This document shows positions 38,234 to 48,015 of a stretch of DNA of 64,000 nucleotides, in pieces. Origin of the DNA: Pectobacterium atrosepticum. GTDB lineage: Bacteria; Pseudomonadota; Gammaproteobacteria; Enterobacterales; Enterobacteriaceae. The notes beneath the pieces are model-generated. The model made no database searches. It was not told where the DNA came from and saw only the letters and a program-made list of their open reading frames with translations. Numbering within the stretch: the first letter of the stretch is position 1; each line of letters begins with the position of its first letter. The stretch covers positions 744,001-808,000 of the forward strand of contig CP036163.1 of the NCBI GenBank assembly GCA_019056595.1, given 5' to 3'. The position numbers were made by a program, and so were the translations under genes.

Positions 38234-38584
38234 TTACTCTTGATCGGCCTGCTGTGCTTTGTATTTGTCTGCCGTTTCTTTGATCAACTGCTGCAGTTCA
38301 CCGCGCTGAAACATTTCAACCACGATATCACAGCCGCCAACCAGTTCGCCGTCAACCCACAGCTGTGGGAATGTCGGCCAGTTCGCATATTTTGGCAGCT
38401 CAGCTCGAATATCTGGGTTCTGTAAAATATCTACATAAGCAAAGCGTTCGCCACATGAAGACAATGCCTGAACGGTCTGTGCGGAAAAACCACAGCTTGG
38501 CAATTTCGGGGAGCCTTTCATGTACAGCAGAATCGGGTTTTCAGCAATTTGGCGCTGAATTTTTTCAATTGTCGGTGTCGTCAT
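38234..38584 (-). CDS. grxD: Monothiol glutaredoxin GrxD (Grx4)
   Basis: A 116-residue monothiol glutaredoxin (E. coli 115) with the CGFS active site (KLPSCGFSAQTVQ, about 27-39) and the GSH-binding WPTFPQLWVDGELVGGCDI (about 69-87). Such proteins carry or deliver [2Fe-2S] clusters, often with BolA. Convergent with rnt. Confidence 0.96.
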   Translation of the reverse strand: MTTPTIEKIQRQIAENPILLYMKGSPKLPSCGFSAQTVQALSSCGERFAYVDILQNPDIRAELPKYANWPTFPQLWVDGELVGGCDIVVEMFQRGELQQLIKETADKYKAQQADQE

Positions 38585-38925
38585 CTTCTTGCTTCCTTAA
38601 ATCTATAGGATGGCTAACGTCCAAAACGCTAGCCATGAGCCGCCGTCAGAGGTATTACGACAGCGACATTGACTCAATGATATTGTACCGATGCCACTAG
38701 CTACAAAAAAACGCCATTTTTTGTAGGGTTATTTTCTCTTATCGCTTTGCATCATTGATGAAATCAACGCCAGAAAGTGCTGATAAATCAATCGAAAAAA
38801 TAACTATTAACGTTTTTTCACTATTCTGTATGAATAAAGCGACCGTGCCCACTTTTTTATGACGCCGTTTTCAGGAATACTGTGGGGATTGAGCGAGTTA
38901 AGGATTATGTTCGGTCACTTTTATT
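38585..38925. other. Intergenic region grxD/mepH
   Basis: A 341-bp divergent gap expected to hold the promoters of grxD (leftward) and mepH (rightward). It contains a perfect A/T-rich hairpin CTACAAAAAA, loop ACGCCA, TTTTTTGTAG at 38701-38726. No gene was seen in it. Confidence 0.4.
38701..38726. repeat. Perfect 10-bp A/T hairpin
   Basis: CTACAAAAAA (38701-38710), loop ACGCCA, TTTTTTGTAG (38717-38726). It lacks the GC-rich base of a normal terminator; the meaning is unknown. Confidence 0.5.
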
Positions 38926-39777
38926 ATGCGCTTATTTATTACTCTTTTTATATTATTTTTCAGTAATCTATCCCTGAACCTTGTTCAGGCTGCGCCGCAT
39001 ACCCCGCATTCGGCGCCGAAGAAAAGCGCCGTTGAAGAAACGAATAAGAAAAGCCGTCAAACAAAGGGTAATGCTAAATCACCGACTCCGATCAAAAGCA
39101 AAAAACCAGAACCTACCGCAGTAAGCAATAAAACCAAACCCCGAACAGCTAACAAATCGACAGAAAAAAAGCCGTCACGGACGCAAAGCAGCACTCCTGC
39201 GCTAGTGAAGAAAAACCTTAAAAAGCTGAAATCTGAAGAAGAAAAGCAGACGACTGCACAGGTCAGAGTCAAAACAGGGTTAAAGAAGACGGCCCTCAAA
39301 GGAAAGTTGGATAAAAATCCTTCTCCTACAGAAAAAGGAATGACGCTCAGCGCGGCGCATAAAAAACGCTATCAGCATGCCAAAACAACAGCAATGAATA
39401 AGTTGATGAGCCAAATAGGTAAACCTTATCACTGGGGCGGCTCATCTCCCTTTACCGGATTTGACTGTAGCGGGCTGGTTTATTACGCCTATAAAGATGT
39501 CGTCAAGATACAAATCCCGCGCACCGCAAATGAAATGTACCACCTGCGTGATGCTGCGCCGATTAAAAAGAGCGAGCTGGAAAGTGGCGATCTCGTCTTC
39601 TTCCGCATCAATAACCGTGGCGCTGCCGATCACGTTGGGGTTTATCTGGGAGAAGGGAAATTTATCCAGTCGCCGCGTACAGGCTCAGATATTCGTATCA
39701 GCAAGTTGAGTGAAGATTATTGGCAGGAGCACTACGTTGGCGCGCGTCGCGTCGTTACGCCACAGACGATTCGTTAA
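38926..39777 (+). CDS. mepH: Murein DD-endopeptidase MepH (NlpC/P60)
   Basis: A peptidoglycan endopeptidase cleaving D-Ala-mDAP cross-links during wall growth. It has 283 residues (E. coli MepH 271): a signal peptide (about 1-22, ending VQA), a long low-complexity region rich in Lys, Ser and Thr (about 25-140), and a C-terminal NlpC/P60 domain (about 150-275) with the catalytic Cys in GFDCSGLVYYAYKD and His in ADHVGVYLGEG. The domain closely matches E. coli MepH. The start here is the GTG/ATG context at 38926 (ATGCGCTTATTTATT). The lysine-rich linker is the part most different from E. coli. Confidence 0.92.
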   Translation: MRLFITLFILFFSNLSLNLVQAAPHTPHSAPKKSAVEETNKKSRQTKGNAKSPTPIKSKKPEPTAVSNKTKPRTANKSTEKKPSRTQSSTPALVKKNLKKLKSEEEKQTTAQVRVKTGLKKTALKGKLDKNPSPTEKGMTLSAAHKKRYQHAKTTAMNKLMSQIGKPYHWGGSSPFTGFDCSGLVYYAYKDVVKIQIPRTANEMYHLRDAAPIKKSELESGDLVFFRINNRGAADHVGVYLGEGKFIQSPRTGSDIRISKLSEDYWQEHYVGARRVVTPQTIR

Positions 39778-39805
39778 GCAGATTATACCGGTTATACCCT
39801 AAATA

Positions 39806-39842
39806 ATTCAGACACGTTTATGCACCACAAACGTGTCTGAAT
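39806..39842. terminator. Perfect 14-bp hairpin between mepH and ynhF
   Basis: ATTCAGACACGTTT (39806-39819), 9-nt loop, AAACGTGTCTGAAT (39829-39842). It lies between the two convergent genes. The preceding TATACCCTAAATAATTC (39793-39809) matches the terminal bases of the two ERIC elements in the window and may be a remnant of one. Confidence 0.65.
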
Positions 39843-39870
39843 GCCAACCAGCGGCGGAAGCACCGATCGG

Positions 39871-39960
39871 TTAATTCAGCACCGCGATAAAGCTAAATGC
39901 GATGATCACAGCCAACGAACCAACGGTTGTCAGCAAAGACATTTTCAGATTTGTATCCAT
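39871..39960 (-). CDS. ynhF: YnhF family small membrane protein
   Basis: A 29-codon gene: MDTNLKMSLLTTVGSLAVII begins it and AFSFIAVLN ends it. AAGGAG lies 8 bp upstream of the ATG at 39960. The peptide is a single transmembrane helix (about 8-27) and resembles E. coli YnhF, also 29 residues and also located next to purR, known to accumulate in the membrane with its N-formyl group retained. It is too short for common gene finders. Synteny and length make this assignment strong; function is unknown. Confidence 0.85.
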   Translation of the reverse strand: MDTNLKMSLLTTVGSLAVIIAFSFIAVLN

Positions 39961-40350
39961 AAACCACTCCTTATTAGCGAACAAGTTTCATCTGAAACTT
40001 CATCTAAAAAAAGACACCACCATTCACAGCAGAACCCACGTAGGTGGTTAAAACTACAAATAATAGGGTTATTACGATTCTTTCATAATTCTAGCGAAAA
40101 ATCTCGGACGAATGCATCACTAATAGTATAAATTAGCCCTTTCACTTTCATGATAAATCGGACACAATCCGCTGTTTATGAAAGCGCTGCGTATCAGTCG
40201 AAAAACGTCAACCCAGACCCCTTCGGTATAACATTCGGCATTCTCCTTCTGAAATCCTGTTTTTTAGCTTAGAAGAAGAACTTTAAACGTAGGCAAACGA
40301 TTAACAATATACTTACGTCTGTAACAGGTAAGTTCAGGAGTCATTTTTAG
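39961..40350. promoter_or_regulatory. Divergent intergenic region ynhF/purR with a possible PurR box
   Basis: This 390-bp gap should hold the purR promoter. AGGCAAACGATTAACA at 40291-40306 resembles the left half of the PurR operator consensus ACGCAAACGTTTGCGT (GCAAACG core intact, right half poorly conserved), 45 bp before the purR start codon; purR of E. coli is autoregulated through such sites in its leader. No gene was seen in the rest. Confidence 0.4.
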
Positions 40351-41376
40351 ATGGCAACGATTAAAGACGTGGCAAAACGTGCTGGCGTTTCCACCACAAC
40401 CGTATCGCACGTGATCAATAAAACACGTTTCGTCGCCGAAGAGACCAAGGCAGCCGTCAGGGCAGCAATCAAAGAATTGCACTATTCGCCCAGCGCCGTC
40501 GCTCGCAGCCTCAAAGTTAATCACACTAAATCTATTGGCTTGCTGGCCACATCCAGCGAAGCGCCCTACTTCGCCGAGATCATTGAAGCAGTCGAAAACA
40601 GCTGTTATGCCAAAGGTTACACGCTGGTGCTGTGTAATTCTCATAATGACATCGGTAAACAGCGCGCCTATCTTTCCATGTTGGCGCAAAAACGCGTCGA
40701 TGGCCTGTTGGTGATGTGCGCCGAATACCCGCCGGAGCTATTGGGCATGCTGGAAGATTATCGCAGCATTCCAATGGTCGTTATGGATTGGGGACAAATG
40801 CACAACGATTTCACCGATACGATTATCGATAACGCCTTTGAAGGCGGTTATATGGCAGGCCGCTATCTAATTGAACGCGGCCATCGGGATATCGGTGCCA
40901 TCCCTGGCATTCAAGAGCGCAACACAGGCAGCGGACGCTATCTCGGCTTTTTAAAAGCGTTGAAGGAAGCCGATATCACCGTGCGCGACGAATGGGTTGT
41001 TCAGGGTGATTTCGAACCGGAATCAGGCTATAAAGCCATGCATCAGATTCTCGCGCAGAAACAGCGACCTACGGCCATATTCTGTGGTGGCGATATTATG
41101 GCGATGGGTGCCATCTGTGCAGCCGACGAACTGGGTTTGCGCGTACCGCAGGATATTTCAGTGATCGGCTATGATAACGTGCGCCACGCGCGCTTCTTTA
41201 CGCCAGCACTGACCACCATCCACCAGCCGAAAGAACGCCTGGGCCAATCCGCATTTTCTATGCTGCTGGATCGCATTACTAGTAAACGGGAAGATGCGCA
41301 CGTCATTGAAGTTCACCCGACGCTGATTGAACGCCGTTCGGTTGCCGACGGCCCGTTCCGCGATTATCGCCGCTAA
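40351..41376 (+). CDS. purR: Purine nucleotide synthesis repressor PurR
   Basis: A LacI-family repressor of the purine regulon, with hypoxanthine or guanine as corepressor. It has 341 residues, the same as E. coli PurR. Residues 1-60 form the helix-turn-helix and hinge ([36 protein letters not shown]), and residues 60-341 the corepressor-binding periplasmic-type domain ([65 protein letters not shown]). GTTCAGGAG precedes the ATG. Confidence 0.97.
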   Translation: MATIKDVAKRAGVSTTTVSHVINKTRFVAEETKAAVRAAIKELHYSPSAVARSLKVNHTKSIGLLATSSEAPYFAEIIEAVENSCYAKGYTLVLCNSHNDIGKQRAYLSMLAQKRVDGLLVMCAEYPPELLGMLEDYRSIPMVVMDWGQMHNDFTDTIIDNAFEGGYMAGRYLIERGHRDIGAIPGIQERNTGSGRYLGFLKALKEADITVRDEWVVQGDFEPESGYKAMHQILAQKQRPTAIFCGGDIMAMGAICAADELGLRVPQDISVIGYDNVRHARFFTPALTTIHQPKERLGQSAFSMLLDRITSKREDAHVIEVHPTLIERRSVADGPFRDYRR

Positions 41377-41684
41377 CCTCGACGACGCAATACAGACGGT
41401 TTTTCTATTCCTGCCCGCTTTCCCTCTCTGCTTGCTTCAGCCAATTTTCTTGTATATTGGCTGGAGCAACTCTAAACTGAACCCTGCGTTTCAGTTTCAC
41501 TGATAAAACCAAAATAGCGATAGCCGCACGTCAGTAAGCAGGTCCGTGTTTTTTGCCAATGAGCTCCTGTTTACGTGCAAATTTCTTCTTCATTTTTCTC
41601 TGGTGACAGCCGATACGTCGGCTGCAGTAAGTGCTGTCCAGGTGTTTTACGATACTTTTATACGTGAAAAGTTAAGGAGACATG
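41377..41684. other. Intergenic region purR/cfa
   Basis: A 308-bp gap. CAGCCAAT/ATTGGCTG (41439-41464) may be the purR terminator. A hairpin CAGCCGA-TACG-TCGGCTG (41607-41624) lies in the likely cfa leader. cfa of E. coli has a long leader targeted by small RNAs; whether this one is similar cannot be told by eye. The short frame at 41546-41797 overlapping cfa is not credible. Confidence 0.4.
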
Positions 41685-42836
41685 ATGGGATTACCTTATG
41701 CAGAAGAATGGGATCACGATACCGCGCCTTGGTTCCACATAATGCAGGACATGTTGGCCACCGCAGATATCACGATCAACGGTACTCGCCCTTTTGATAT
41801 CCACGTTACCCATCCCCGCTTTTTTAAACGCGTCTTGCGAGAAGGTTCGCTGGGATTAGGTGAAAGCTATATGGACGGATGGTGGGAGTGTGAACGGCTG
41901 GATATGTTTTTCCATCGTGTCCTGCGCGCAGGACTAGGAAATACGTTACCTCGCCGCCTGCACGATCTTACACGAGTCGCCATTTCCCGCGTCACTAATT
42001 TGCAGTCCCGCAGACGCGCTCAGGTTGTCGGCAAAGCACATTACGATTTAGGTAATGACCTCTTTACCCTGATGCTGGATCCCTACATGCAATATTCCTG
42101 CGCTTATTGGAAACAGGCACACACGCTGGAACAGGCGCAGGAAAACAAACTCACCATGATTTGCGAAAAACTCCAGCTAAAATCAGGGATGACGCTGCTG
42201 GATATCGGCTGCGGCTGGGGCGGGCTTGCTGAGTTCGCGGCGCGGCGCTACGGTGTCTCCGTTTACGGCATCACCATTTCCAGAGAACAGCAGATGCTGG
42301 CGCAACAGCGCTGTCAGGATCTTGACGTCACCATTGCGCTACAAGACTACCGCGATCTGAACCAGCAATTCGATAGGATCGCCTCTGTTGGCATGTTTGA
42401 ACACGTCGGCCCGCGTAACTATGACACTTACTTTCGCATGGCAAAACGCAATCTTAAGCCCGATGGACTCTTCCTGCTACATACTATCGGTGCCAATAAG
42501 ACCAACCCGCACATTGATCCCTGGATTCACAAATACATATTCCCCAACGGCTGCATTCCATCCATACAGCATATCGCGCAGGCGAGTGAGCCTTACATGG
42601 TAATGGAAGACTGGCACAACTTCGGCGCCGATTACGATCGCACATTAATGGCGTGGCATACGCGCTTTCAGCAAGGGTGGCCCCAGCTTTCTACACGCTA
42701 TACCGCCCGCTTTCGTCGGATGTTTAGCTACTATCTGAACGCGTGTGCAGGAACGTTCAGAGCCAGAGAGCTTCAGCTCTGGCAGATCGTATTCAGTATC
42801 AATGGGATTGATGGTGGATTACGCGTTTCACGCTGA
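41685..42836 (+). CDS. cfa: Cyclopropane-fatty-acyl-phospholipid synthase
   Basis: Adds a methylene group from S-adenosylmethionine across the double bond of unsaturated acyl chains in membrane phospholipids, typically in stationary phase. It has 383 residues (E. coli 382). The N-terminal domain contains FFKRVLREGSLGLGESYMDGWWECERLDMFF; the SAM-binding motif is LLDIGCGWGGLAEFAARRYG (about 168-187); active-site segments are YDLGNDLF, YMQYSCAYW and FEHVGPRNYDTYF. Of two adjacent ATGs, 41685 is 5 bp from AAGGAG and preferred to 41682. Confidence 0.96.
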   Translation: MGLPYAEEWDHDTAPWFHIMQDMLATADITINGTRPFDIHVTHPRFFKRVLREGSLGLGESYMDGWWECERLDMFFHRVLRAGLGNTLPRRLHDLTRVAISRVTNLQSRRRAQVVGKAHYDLGNDLFTLMLDPYMQYSCAYWKQAHTLEQAQENKLTMICEKLQLKSGMTLLDIGCGWGGLAEFAARRYGVSVYGITISREQQMLAQQRCQDLDVTIALQDYRDLNQQFDRIASVGMFEHVGPRNYDTYFRMAKRNLKPDGLFLLHTIGANKTNPHIDPWIHKYIFPNGCIPSIQHIAQASEPYMVMEDWHNFGADYDRTLMAWHTRFQQGWPQLSTRYTARFRRMFSYYLNACAGTFRARELQLWQIVFSINGIDGGLRVSR

Positions 42837-42847
42837 GAGAAACGAGA

Positions 42848-42875
42848 AAACCGGATGATATTGTTCATCCGGTTT
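42848..42875. terminator. Perfect 11-bp hairpin between convergent cfa and ribE
   Basis: AAACCGGATGA (42848-42858), loop TATTGT, TCATCCGGTTT (42865-42875). A/T flanks on both sides fit a bidirectional terminator 11 bp after cfa. Confidence 0.8.
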
Positions 42876-42897
42876 ACAAAAAGAGGCAACGCAGGGA

Positions 42898-43533
42898 TTA
42901 CTCTTCGTTGACGAGCTCGTTCGCCTGCTTGCTGGCTAACACGCGTTCTACCGTGTCGACCACGGCCTGCGTTTGCGGGTCGATTTCAATATTGATGCGA
43001 TTCCCCAGTCGTTTCTGTCCCAGCGTTGTGCGGTTCAACGTTTCTGGAATTAAATGCACGCAGAAACGTCCGCGGGTCACTTCTCCAACAGTCAGACTAA
43101 TGCCATCAATCCCGACGAAGCCTTTATGCAGCACGTATTTCATCAGCGCTTCATCTGCCAGGCGGAACCAAATCTGATGATTGTTTTCTGAAATCTGAAT
43201 CTTGACCACTTCTGCCGTACACATAATATGTCCCGACATGACGTGCCCGCCGATCTCATCGCCAAATTTCGCGGCTCGCTCAATATTCACGACATCACCT
43301 TCATGAATATCGCCCAGATTTGTTAGCCGCAGCGTTTCTTTCATGAGATCAAAACTGACGCGATCGCCATCAATTGCCGTTACCGTCAGGCAGCAGCCAT
43401 TGTGCGCCACTGATGCACCGGGCGTAAGCCCTGGCAGTAGGTCGGGTGGGAGTTGAATAACGTGAGTACGAAAGTTGGATTTTTCTTCAATCGACACCAC
43501 TGGCGCGGTGCCCTGAACAATACCGGTAAACAT
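42898..43533 (-). CDS. ribE: Riboflavin synthase alpha subunit
   Basis: Dismutates two 6,7-dimethyl-8-ribityllumazines to riboflavin. It has 211 residues (E. coli RibC/RibE 213) made of two similar lumazine-binding barrels: [17 protein letters not shown] (1-17) with [27 protein letters not shown], and the second repeat [15 protein letters not shown] with [17 protein letters not shown]-terminal helix ([10 protein letters not shown]) mediates trimerisation. Divergent from mdtK as in E. coli; no FMN riboswitch is seen here. Confidence 0.96.
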   Translation of the reverse strand: MFTGIVQGTAPVVSIEEKSNFRTHVIQLPPDLLPGLTPGASVAHNGCCLTVTAIDGDRVSFDLMKETLRLTNLGDIHEGDVVNIERAAKFGDEIGGHVMSGHIMCTAEVVKIQISENNHQIWFRLADEALMKYVLHKGFVGIDGISLTVGEVTRGRFCVHLIPETLNRTTLGQKRLGNRINIEIDPQTQAVVDTVERVLASKQANELVNEE

Positions 43534-43781
43534 GCAGTTTGCCTCTTAAAAACAAAGAAATGACTGTATGCAGTGTGCCCGATATTCTGTGGAAAACCAA
43601 ACCGGAATACCGAGCGTCAAACGCTACCGAAACCGCAGCGTAACAAAAAGAATATATTCTCTTTCAAGCTGGTTTACTTTTATTAAGTCGTTACAATAAC
43701 ACTCTCGTTTTATTCTTGACGTTTTCCATATCCAGATTATTCATCCCGCTAGCAAAATTAAGTCATTCAAGGAAGGTATCC

Positions 43782-45155
43782 GTGCAACAGTATCTGACAG
43801 AAGCGCGTAAATTATCGGCGCTTGCTGTTCCTGTCATTATTGCGCAAGTGTCCCAAACGTCGATGGGTGTGGTTGACACCATCATGGCAGGTGCTTATAG
43901 CGCCACCGATATGGCCGCCGTCGCAGTGGGAACCTCTATCTGGCTACCCGCCATTCTTTTTGGTCACGGTCTGTTATTAGCGTTAACCCCCGTTGTCGCA
44001 CAGCTCAACGGTTCTGGCCGACGCGATCGCATCTCTCATCAGGTGCGACAATCTTTTTTCCTGGCCGCCATCATTTCTGTGTTAACGATGCTGGTGCTGT
44101 ATCAGGGTGAATATGCCATCAATCTGATGAGCAACGACTCGCCGGAACTGGCTGCAAAAGCCATTGGTTATCTGCATGCGCTGCTGTGGGGCGTTCCCGG
44201 CTATCTGTTCTATCAGGTGTTGCGCTGCCAGTGTGAAGGGCTGTCCAAAACCTACCCTGGCATGATGATTGGGTTCATCGGGCTATTAATCAACATCCCG
44301 ATCAACTATATCTTTATCCACGGTAAATTTGGCATGCCCGAGCTAGGTGGCGTCGGTTGTGGCGTGGCTACCGCATCGGTTTACTGGATCATGATGCTGT
44401 TAATGATGCTTTATACCCGACGTGCTTCCTGGTTACGCGATATCCGCCTTCATCGCCCAGCATTCCGACCGGATTTTACCGTACTAAAGCGCCTATTTGG
44501 CCTCGGCTTACCCATTGCGCTGGCACTGCTTTTTGAAGTTACGCTGTTTGCAGTGGTGGCACTGTTAGTGTTACCGCTAGGCGTCGTCAATGTGGCCGGT
44601 CACCAGATTGCCCTGAACTTCAGTTCACTGATGTTCGTCCTTCCGCTCTCGGTTGGCGTTGCTACGACCATCCGAGTCGGGCACCGCTTAGGGGAAGGTT
44701 CAGTTGAGAATGCCCGTATTGCCGCGCACACTGGTATCATGGCTGGCGTGGCGTTAGCCTGCTGCACGGCAATTTTTACCACGCTGCTACGTGAGCCTAT
44801 CGCCCTGCTCTACAATCAGGATCCACTGGTGGTGGCAATGGCCTCTCAGCTCATGCTGTTGGCTGCCGTTTATCAAATTTCCGATGCTGTTCAGGTGATC
44901 GGCACTGGCGTATTACGTGGCTATAAAGATACCCGTTCGATTTTCTATATTACCTTTGTCGCGTATTGGGTGTTGGGGTTACCGAGCGGCTACCTACTAG
45001 CGTTGACGGATGTTATCGTGCCGCGCATGGGGCCTGCGGGGTTTTGGTGCGGTTTCATCATTGGCCTAACGGCAGCAGCGGTGATGATGGTGACGCGAAT
45101 TCGTTTTCTTCAGCGCCAGCCTGCCGCACGAATTTTAGCGCGAGCCGCCCGCTAG
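43782..45155 (+). CDS. mdtK: MATE-family multidrug efflux pump MdtK (NorM)
   Basis: A 457-residue sodium- or proton-coupled multidrug antiporter of the inner membrane, exactly the length of E. coli MdtK. Twelve transmembrane helices are arranged as two similar halves; family blocks include [48 protein letters not shown] and [20 protein letters not shown]. The frame is open from 43716, but the GTG at 43782 preceded by AAGGAAGG gives [15 protein letters not shown], the family start. A terminator follows the gene. Confidence 0.94.
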   Translation: MQQYLTEARKLSALAVPVIIAQVSQTSMGVVDTIMAGAYSATDMAAVAVGTSIWLPAILFGHGLLLALTPVVAQLNGSGRRDRISHQVRQSFFLAAIISVLTMLVLYQGEYAINLMSNDSPELAAKAIGYLHALLWGVPGYLFYQVLRCQCEGLSKTYPGMMIGFIGLLINIPINYIFIHGKFGMPELGGVGCGVATASVYWIMMLLMMLYTRRASWLRDIRLHRPAFRPDFTVLKRLFGLGLPIALALLFEVTLFAVVALLVLPLGVVNVAGHQIALNFSSLMFVLPLSVGVATTIRVGHRLGEGSVENARIAAHTGIMAGVALACCTAIFTTLLREPIALLYNQDPLVVAMASQLMLLAAVYQISDAVQVIGTGVLRGYKDTRSIFYITFVAYWVLGLPSGYLLALTDVIVPRMGPAGFWCGFIIGLTAAAVMMVTRIRFLQRQPAARILARAAR

Positions 45156-45218
45156 CTAACGTTTCACTCAGGTATTGTCGAAAAAAACGGCGGAACGGAT
45201 ACAAGCTCAGCAATCACG

Positions 45219-45261
45219 CTGGCAAGCGCACAAAATTGCATTTTTCCGCTTGCCAGTTTTT
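45219..45261 (+). terminator. Rho-independent terminator of mdtK
   Basis: CTGGCAAGCG (45219-45228), 18-nt loop, CGCTTGCCAG (45247-45256), then TTTTT; about 64 bp after the stop codon. Confidence 0.75.
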
Positions 45262-45315
45262 ACCTTGATCGCTACTATTCGTCCCGCTGTCAGACAGGCA
45301 GCGAGGTATCTAAAT

Positions 45316-45392
45316 GCGTTCATAGCTCAGTTGGTTAGAGCACCACCTTGACATGGTGGGGGTCGTTGGTTCGAGTCCAATTGAACGCACCA
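45316..45392 (+). tRNA. tRNA-Val (anticodon GAC)
   Basis: A 77-nt cloverleaf: acceptor GCGTTCA/TGAACGC, D-arm AGCTCAGTTGGTTAGAGC, anticodon stem CCACC/GGTGG with loop TTGACAT (anticodon GAC at 45350-45352), T-arm with GGTTCGAGTCC, discriminator A and encoded CCA. E. coli has two such genes (valV, valW) at the same place after mdtK; only one is present here. Confidence 0.97.
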
Positions 45393-45687
45393 TTCCTTGT
45401 TTTTCACTTCTCCATTCCTTTTGAATTACCGTTTATTTTCCCTCTTTTAATACAATAACCACCGTTATTCTCGGCGGTTTACTAGCTCAGTTTTCCTATC
45501 CCACCCAGTTAAATAACTAAATTAACCATTAAGTAACTAATTTCACACTCATTTCGCACTTCTTTGTTTCATCTGACCCGATTCAGCTAAAATTATTTAA
45601 TAACCACTCATTATATAAGTGTATATAGCACCACGTTGGTATCCCTTGTTTTTTAACTTCTTAAAATCAGGATGTCAGGACACCGCT

Positions 45688-47241
45688 ATGCACGATTATT
45701 TATATTTTTTGCTGGGTAGCTTCCCACTGTTGGTCATGATTGTTCTTATTCTCAAAATAAAAATGCCTATCCACCACGCAGTACTGATTACGCTGACGCT
45801 AACTGTCGTGATCACCGCCCTATTCTGGCATACGCCGCTGAAAACTCTGGGGCTAGCAGCAAGCTATGGCGCACTAAAAGGTCTATGGCCAATTATCATC
45901 GTTATTCTGGGTGCGATATACAGTTATAACCTGATGCAAAAAACACGCAGCATGGATGTACTACGGGATGTCCTTGCCAGTATCAGCGATGATAAACGTA
46001 TTCAGGTATTGCTGATTTCATGGTGTTTTGGTGGTTTTCTCGAAGCGGCTGCGGGTTATGGCACCGCCGTTGCGATCCCCATCGGCATCCTTATCGCACT
46101 CGGTTTCGACCCGATGAAAGCGGCCATCGCCTCACTGGTCGCCAATACCGTCCCTACCGCTTTTGGTGCCGTCGGCATTCCGGTGTCTATTTTAGCGGAA
46201 CAGGTTCACCTTTCGGTCACCACATTAAGCGCCACGGTGGTATTGCAACTGGCGTTATTCAACATTCTCCTGCCCTTTGTCATCATCGCGATCGTTGGCG
46301 GCGGCATTAAAGCCATTCGCGGCGTGTTCGCTATTACGCTGGTGTGCGGCGTAACCACGCTGGTGCCGCAGTATATTGTGGCCGTCCACCTCGGCGCCGA
46401 ATTGCCCGCCTTCGCAGGCAGTTTAGTCAGCCTGGTTGCGGTTACGTTAATGGCAAAATGCCGTAAGAAAGAAACCGAAAAGACCTACCTTATCGACAGC
46501 GCTCAGCGCGCGTCCCTATCGGGCTATTCCGCCAGTCAACTGCTGCGCGCCTGTGCGATTTATATCCTGATTTTTACCTTTATTCTGCTTTGCTCTCCGC
46601 TATTTCCCGCTATCAAAAGCACCGTCTCTCAGGTGGCTTCCGTCATTCCCTTTTACCTGACGGACACACAGGTGCTGAAGTTGAAGATCGATTGGATTGC
46701 CACTCCCGGCGTCCTAATCATCATCGCCAGCCTGCTGGGCGGTTTTATACAAGGCGCGAATCTGGGGACCATGTTGAATGTCTTCGTCAGCACGGTAAAA
46801 CAGCTTAGAAATTCGATTATCGCGATTACCGCCATCGTCGCCATGGCAACGGTAATGGATGTCAGCGGACTGATCGCCACATTGGCACAAACCCTGGTGG
46901 ACGTAACCGGAGGGGGCTATCTGTTTATTGCCCCCGTGATTGGGGCGTTAGGTACTTTCGTCACTGGCAGCGACACCAATTCCAACGTGCTCTTTGGCAA
47001 GCTGCAAACCATGGCAGCGGAGAAGTTGCATGTCGATCCCGTCTGGCTGGCTGCGGCGAATACCGCAGGGGCCACCGGCGGCAAGATGATATCGCCGCAA
47101 AGTATCGCGATCGCGGTGTCGGCAACACGTATGGAAGGACAAGGCAGCGCGATCATGTCCGGTACGCTGAAGTATTGCGGCGTCTATATCATCATCCTTG
47201 GGCTCAAGGTCGGCCTGGTGTACTACCTGTTTATGGCCTGA
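45688..47241 (+). CDS. lldP: L-lactate permease
   Basis: A 517-residue proton-coupled L-lactate importer of the LctP family, with about 12-14 transmembrane helices. Typical blocks are GGFLEAAAGYGTAVAIPIGILIALGFDPMKAA, GAVGIPVSILAEQ and TGSDTNSNVLFGKLQ. The ATG at 45688 (MHDYLYFLLGSFPLL) is the family-like start; the frame from 45619 adds 23 residues. It is the first gene of a four-gene lactate cluster, with lutA starting 45 bp downstream. The 295-bp upstream gap after the tRNA holds the promoter; no regulator gene adjoins it. Confidence 0.92.
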   Translation: MHDYLYFLLGSFPLLVMIVLILKIKMPIHHAVLITLTLTVVITALFWHTPLKTLGLAASYGALKGLWPIIIVILGAIYSYNLMQKTRSMDVLRDVLASISDDKRIQVLLISWCFGGFLEAAAGYGTAVAIPIGILIALGFDPMKAAIASLVANTVPTAFGAVGIPVSILAEQVHLSVTTLSATVVLQLALFNILLPFVIIAIVGGGIKAIRGVFAITLVCGVTTLVPQYIVAVHLGAELPAFAGSLVSLVAVTLMAKCRKKETEKTYLIDSAQRASLSGYSASQLLRACAIYILIFTFILLCSPLFPAIKSTVSQVASVIPFYLTDTQVLKLKIDWIATPGVLIIIASLLGGFIQGANLGTMLNVFVSTVKQLRNSIIAITAIVAMATVMDVSGLIATLAQTLVDVTGGGYLFIAPVIGALGTFVTGSDTNSNVLFGKLQTMAAEKLHVDPVWLAAANTAGATGGKMISPQSIAIAVSATRMEGQGSAIMSGTLKYCGVYIIILGLKVGLVYYLFMA

Positions 47242-47286
47242 TATCACAATAAAAAATCCATCTACATTGAGTAATGGGAGTCTGTC

Positions 47287-48006
47287 GTGAATGTTAATTT
47301 TTTTGTTACCTGTATTGGTGACGCCCTTAAATCCCGTATGGCGCGTGATTCCGTACTGCTATTGGAGCAGTTGGGCTGCAACGTGCACTTTCCCGAAAAA
47401 CAGTCATGTTGCGGGCAACCCGCCATCAACGGCGGTTATATCAACAGCGCCATTCCCGGTATGAAAAGCGTGATTGCCGCGCTGGAGGACAATGACGACC
47501 CGATCATTTCTCCCGCAGGTTCATGTATGAACGCCATCCGCCACTATCCCGAATATCTGGCCGATGAGCCCGAATGGGTGCTACGTGCCGAGCGTGTTGC
47601 CGAACGCATGAAAGATCTGACCTCGTTCATCGTCAATACGCTGGGCGTGACGGACGTCGGTGCACGTTTGTCGGGGACTGCGGTTTATCACCCCTCCTGT
47701 AGCCTGTTTCGCAAACTGGGCGTGCGAGAGGAGCCCATCGCGCTGCTCAGCCACGTTCAGGATTTACACTTACTGCCGTTTAAGGCAGAAGAAACCTGTT
47801 GCGGTTTCGGCGGCACATTTTCGGTGAAGATGGCAGAAATTTCCGGCGAAATGGTGAAAGAAAAAGTCAGCCATATGATGGAGGTCAAACCCGACTACCT
47901 GATTGGCGCCGATGTCAGTTGCCTGCTCAATATCGGTGGCCGAATGCAGCGTGAAGGCCACCCTGTCAAGGTGATGCACATCACCGAAGTTCTGATGAGC
48001 CGCTAA
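47287..48006 (+). CDS. lutA: L-lactate utilization protein LutA (Fe-S subunit)
   Basis: A 239-residue cysteine-rich protein of the LutA/YkgE family, part of the L-lactate oxidase complex LutABC. It has two CCG domains: KQSCCGQPAINGGY (about 38-51) with GSCMNAIRHYPEY, and HPSCSLFRKLG with EETCCGFGGTFSVKMAE (about 173-189), the ligands of iron-sulfur clusters. The start codon is GTG at 47287 with ATGGGAG upstream. Separated by 9 bp from lutB. Confidence 0.93.
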   Translation: MNVNFFVTCIGDALKSRMARDSVLLLEQLGCNVHFPEKQSCCGQPAINGGYINSAIPGMKSVIAALEDNDDPIISPAGSCMNAIRHYPEYLADEPEWVLRAERVAERMKDLTSFIVNTLGVTDVGARLSGTAVYHPSCSLFRKLGVREEPIALLSHVQDLHLLPFKAEETCCGFGGTFSVKMAEISGEMVKEKVSHMMEVKPDYLIGADVSCLLNIGGRMQREGHPVKVMHITEVLMSR

Positions 48007-48015
48007 GGAGAGAAT

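Noticed and set aside
41546-41797. 83-codon frame overlapping the start of cfa
   Set aside because: Overlaps a conserved gene, lacks a ribosome-binding site and has no homology I recognise.
42898-43781. FMN riboswitch near ribE
   Set aside because: No conserved RFN element segments were seen upstream of ribE; in enterobacteria it belongs to ribB.
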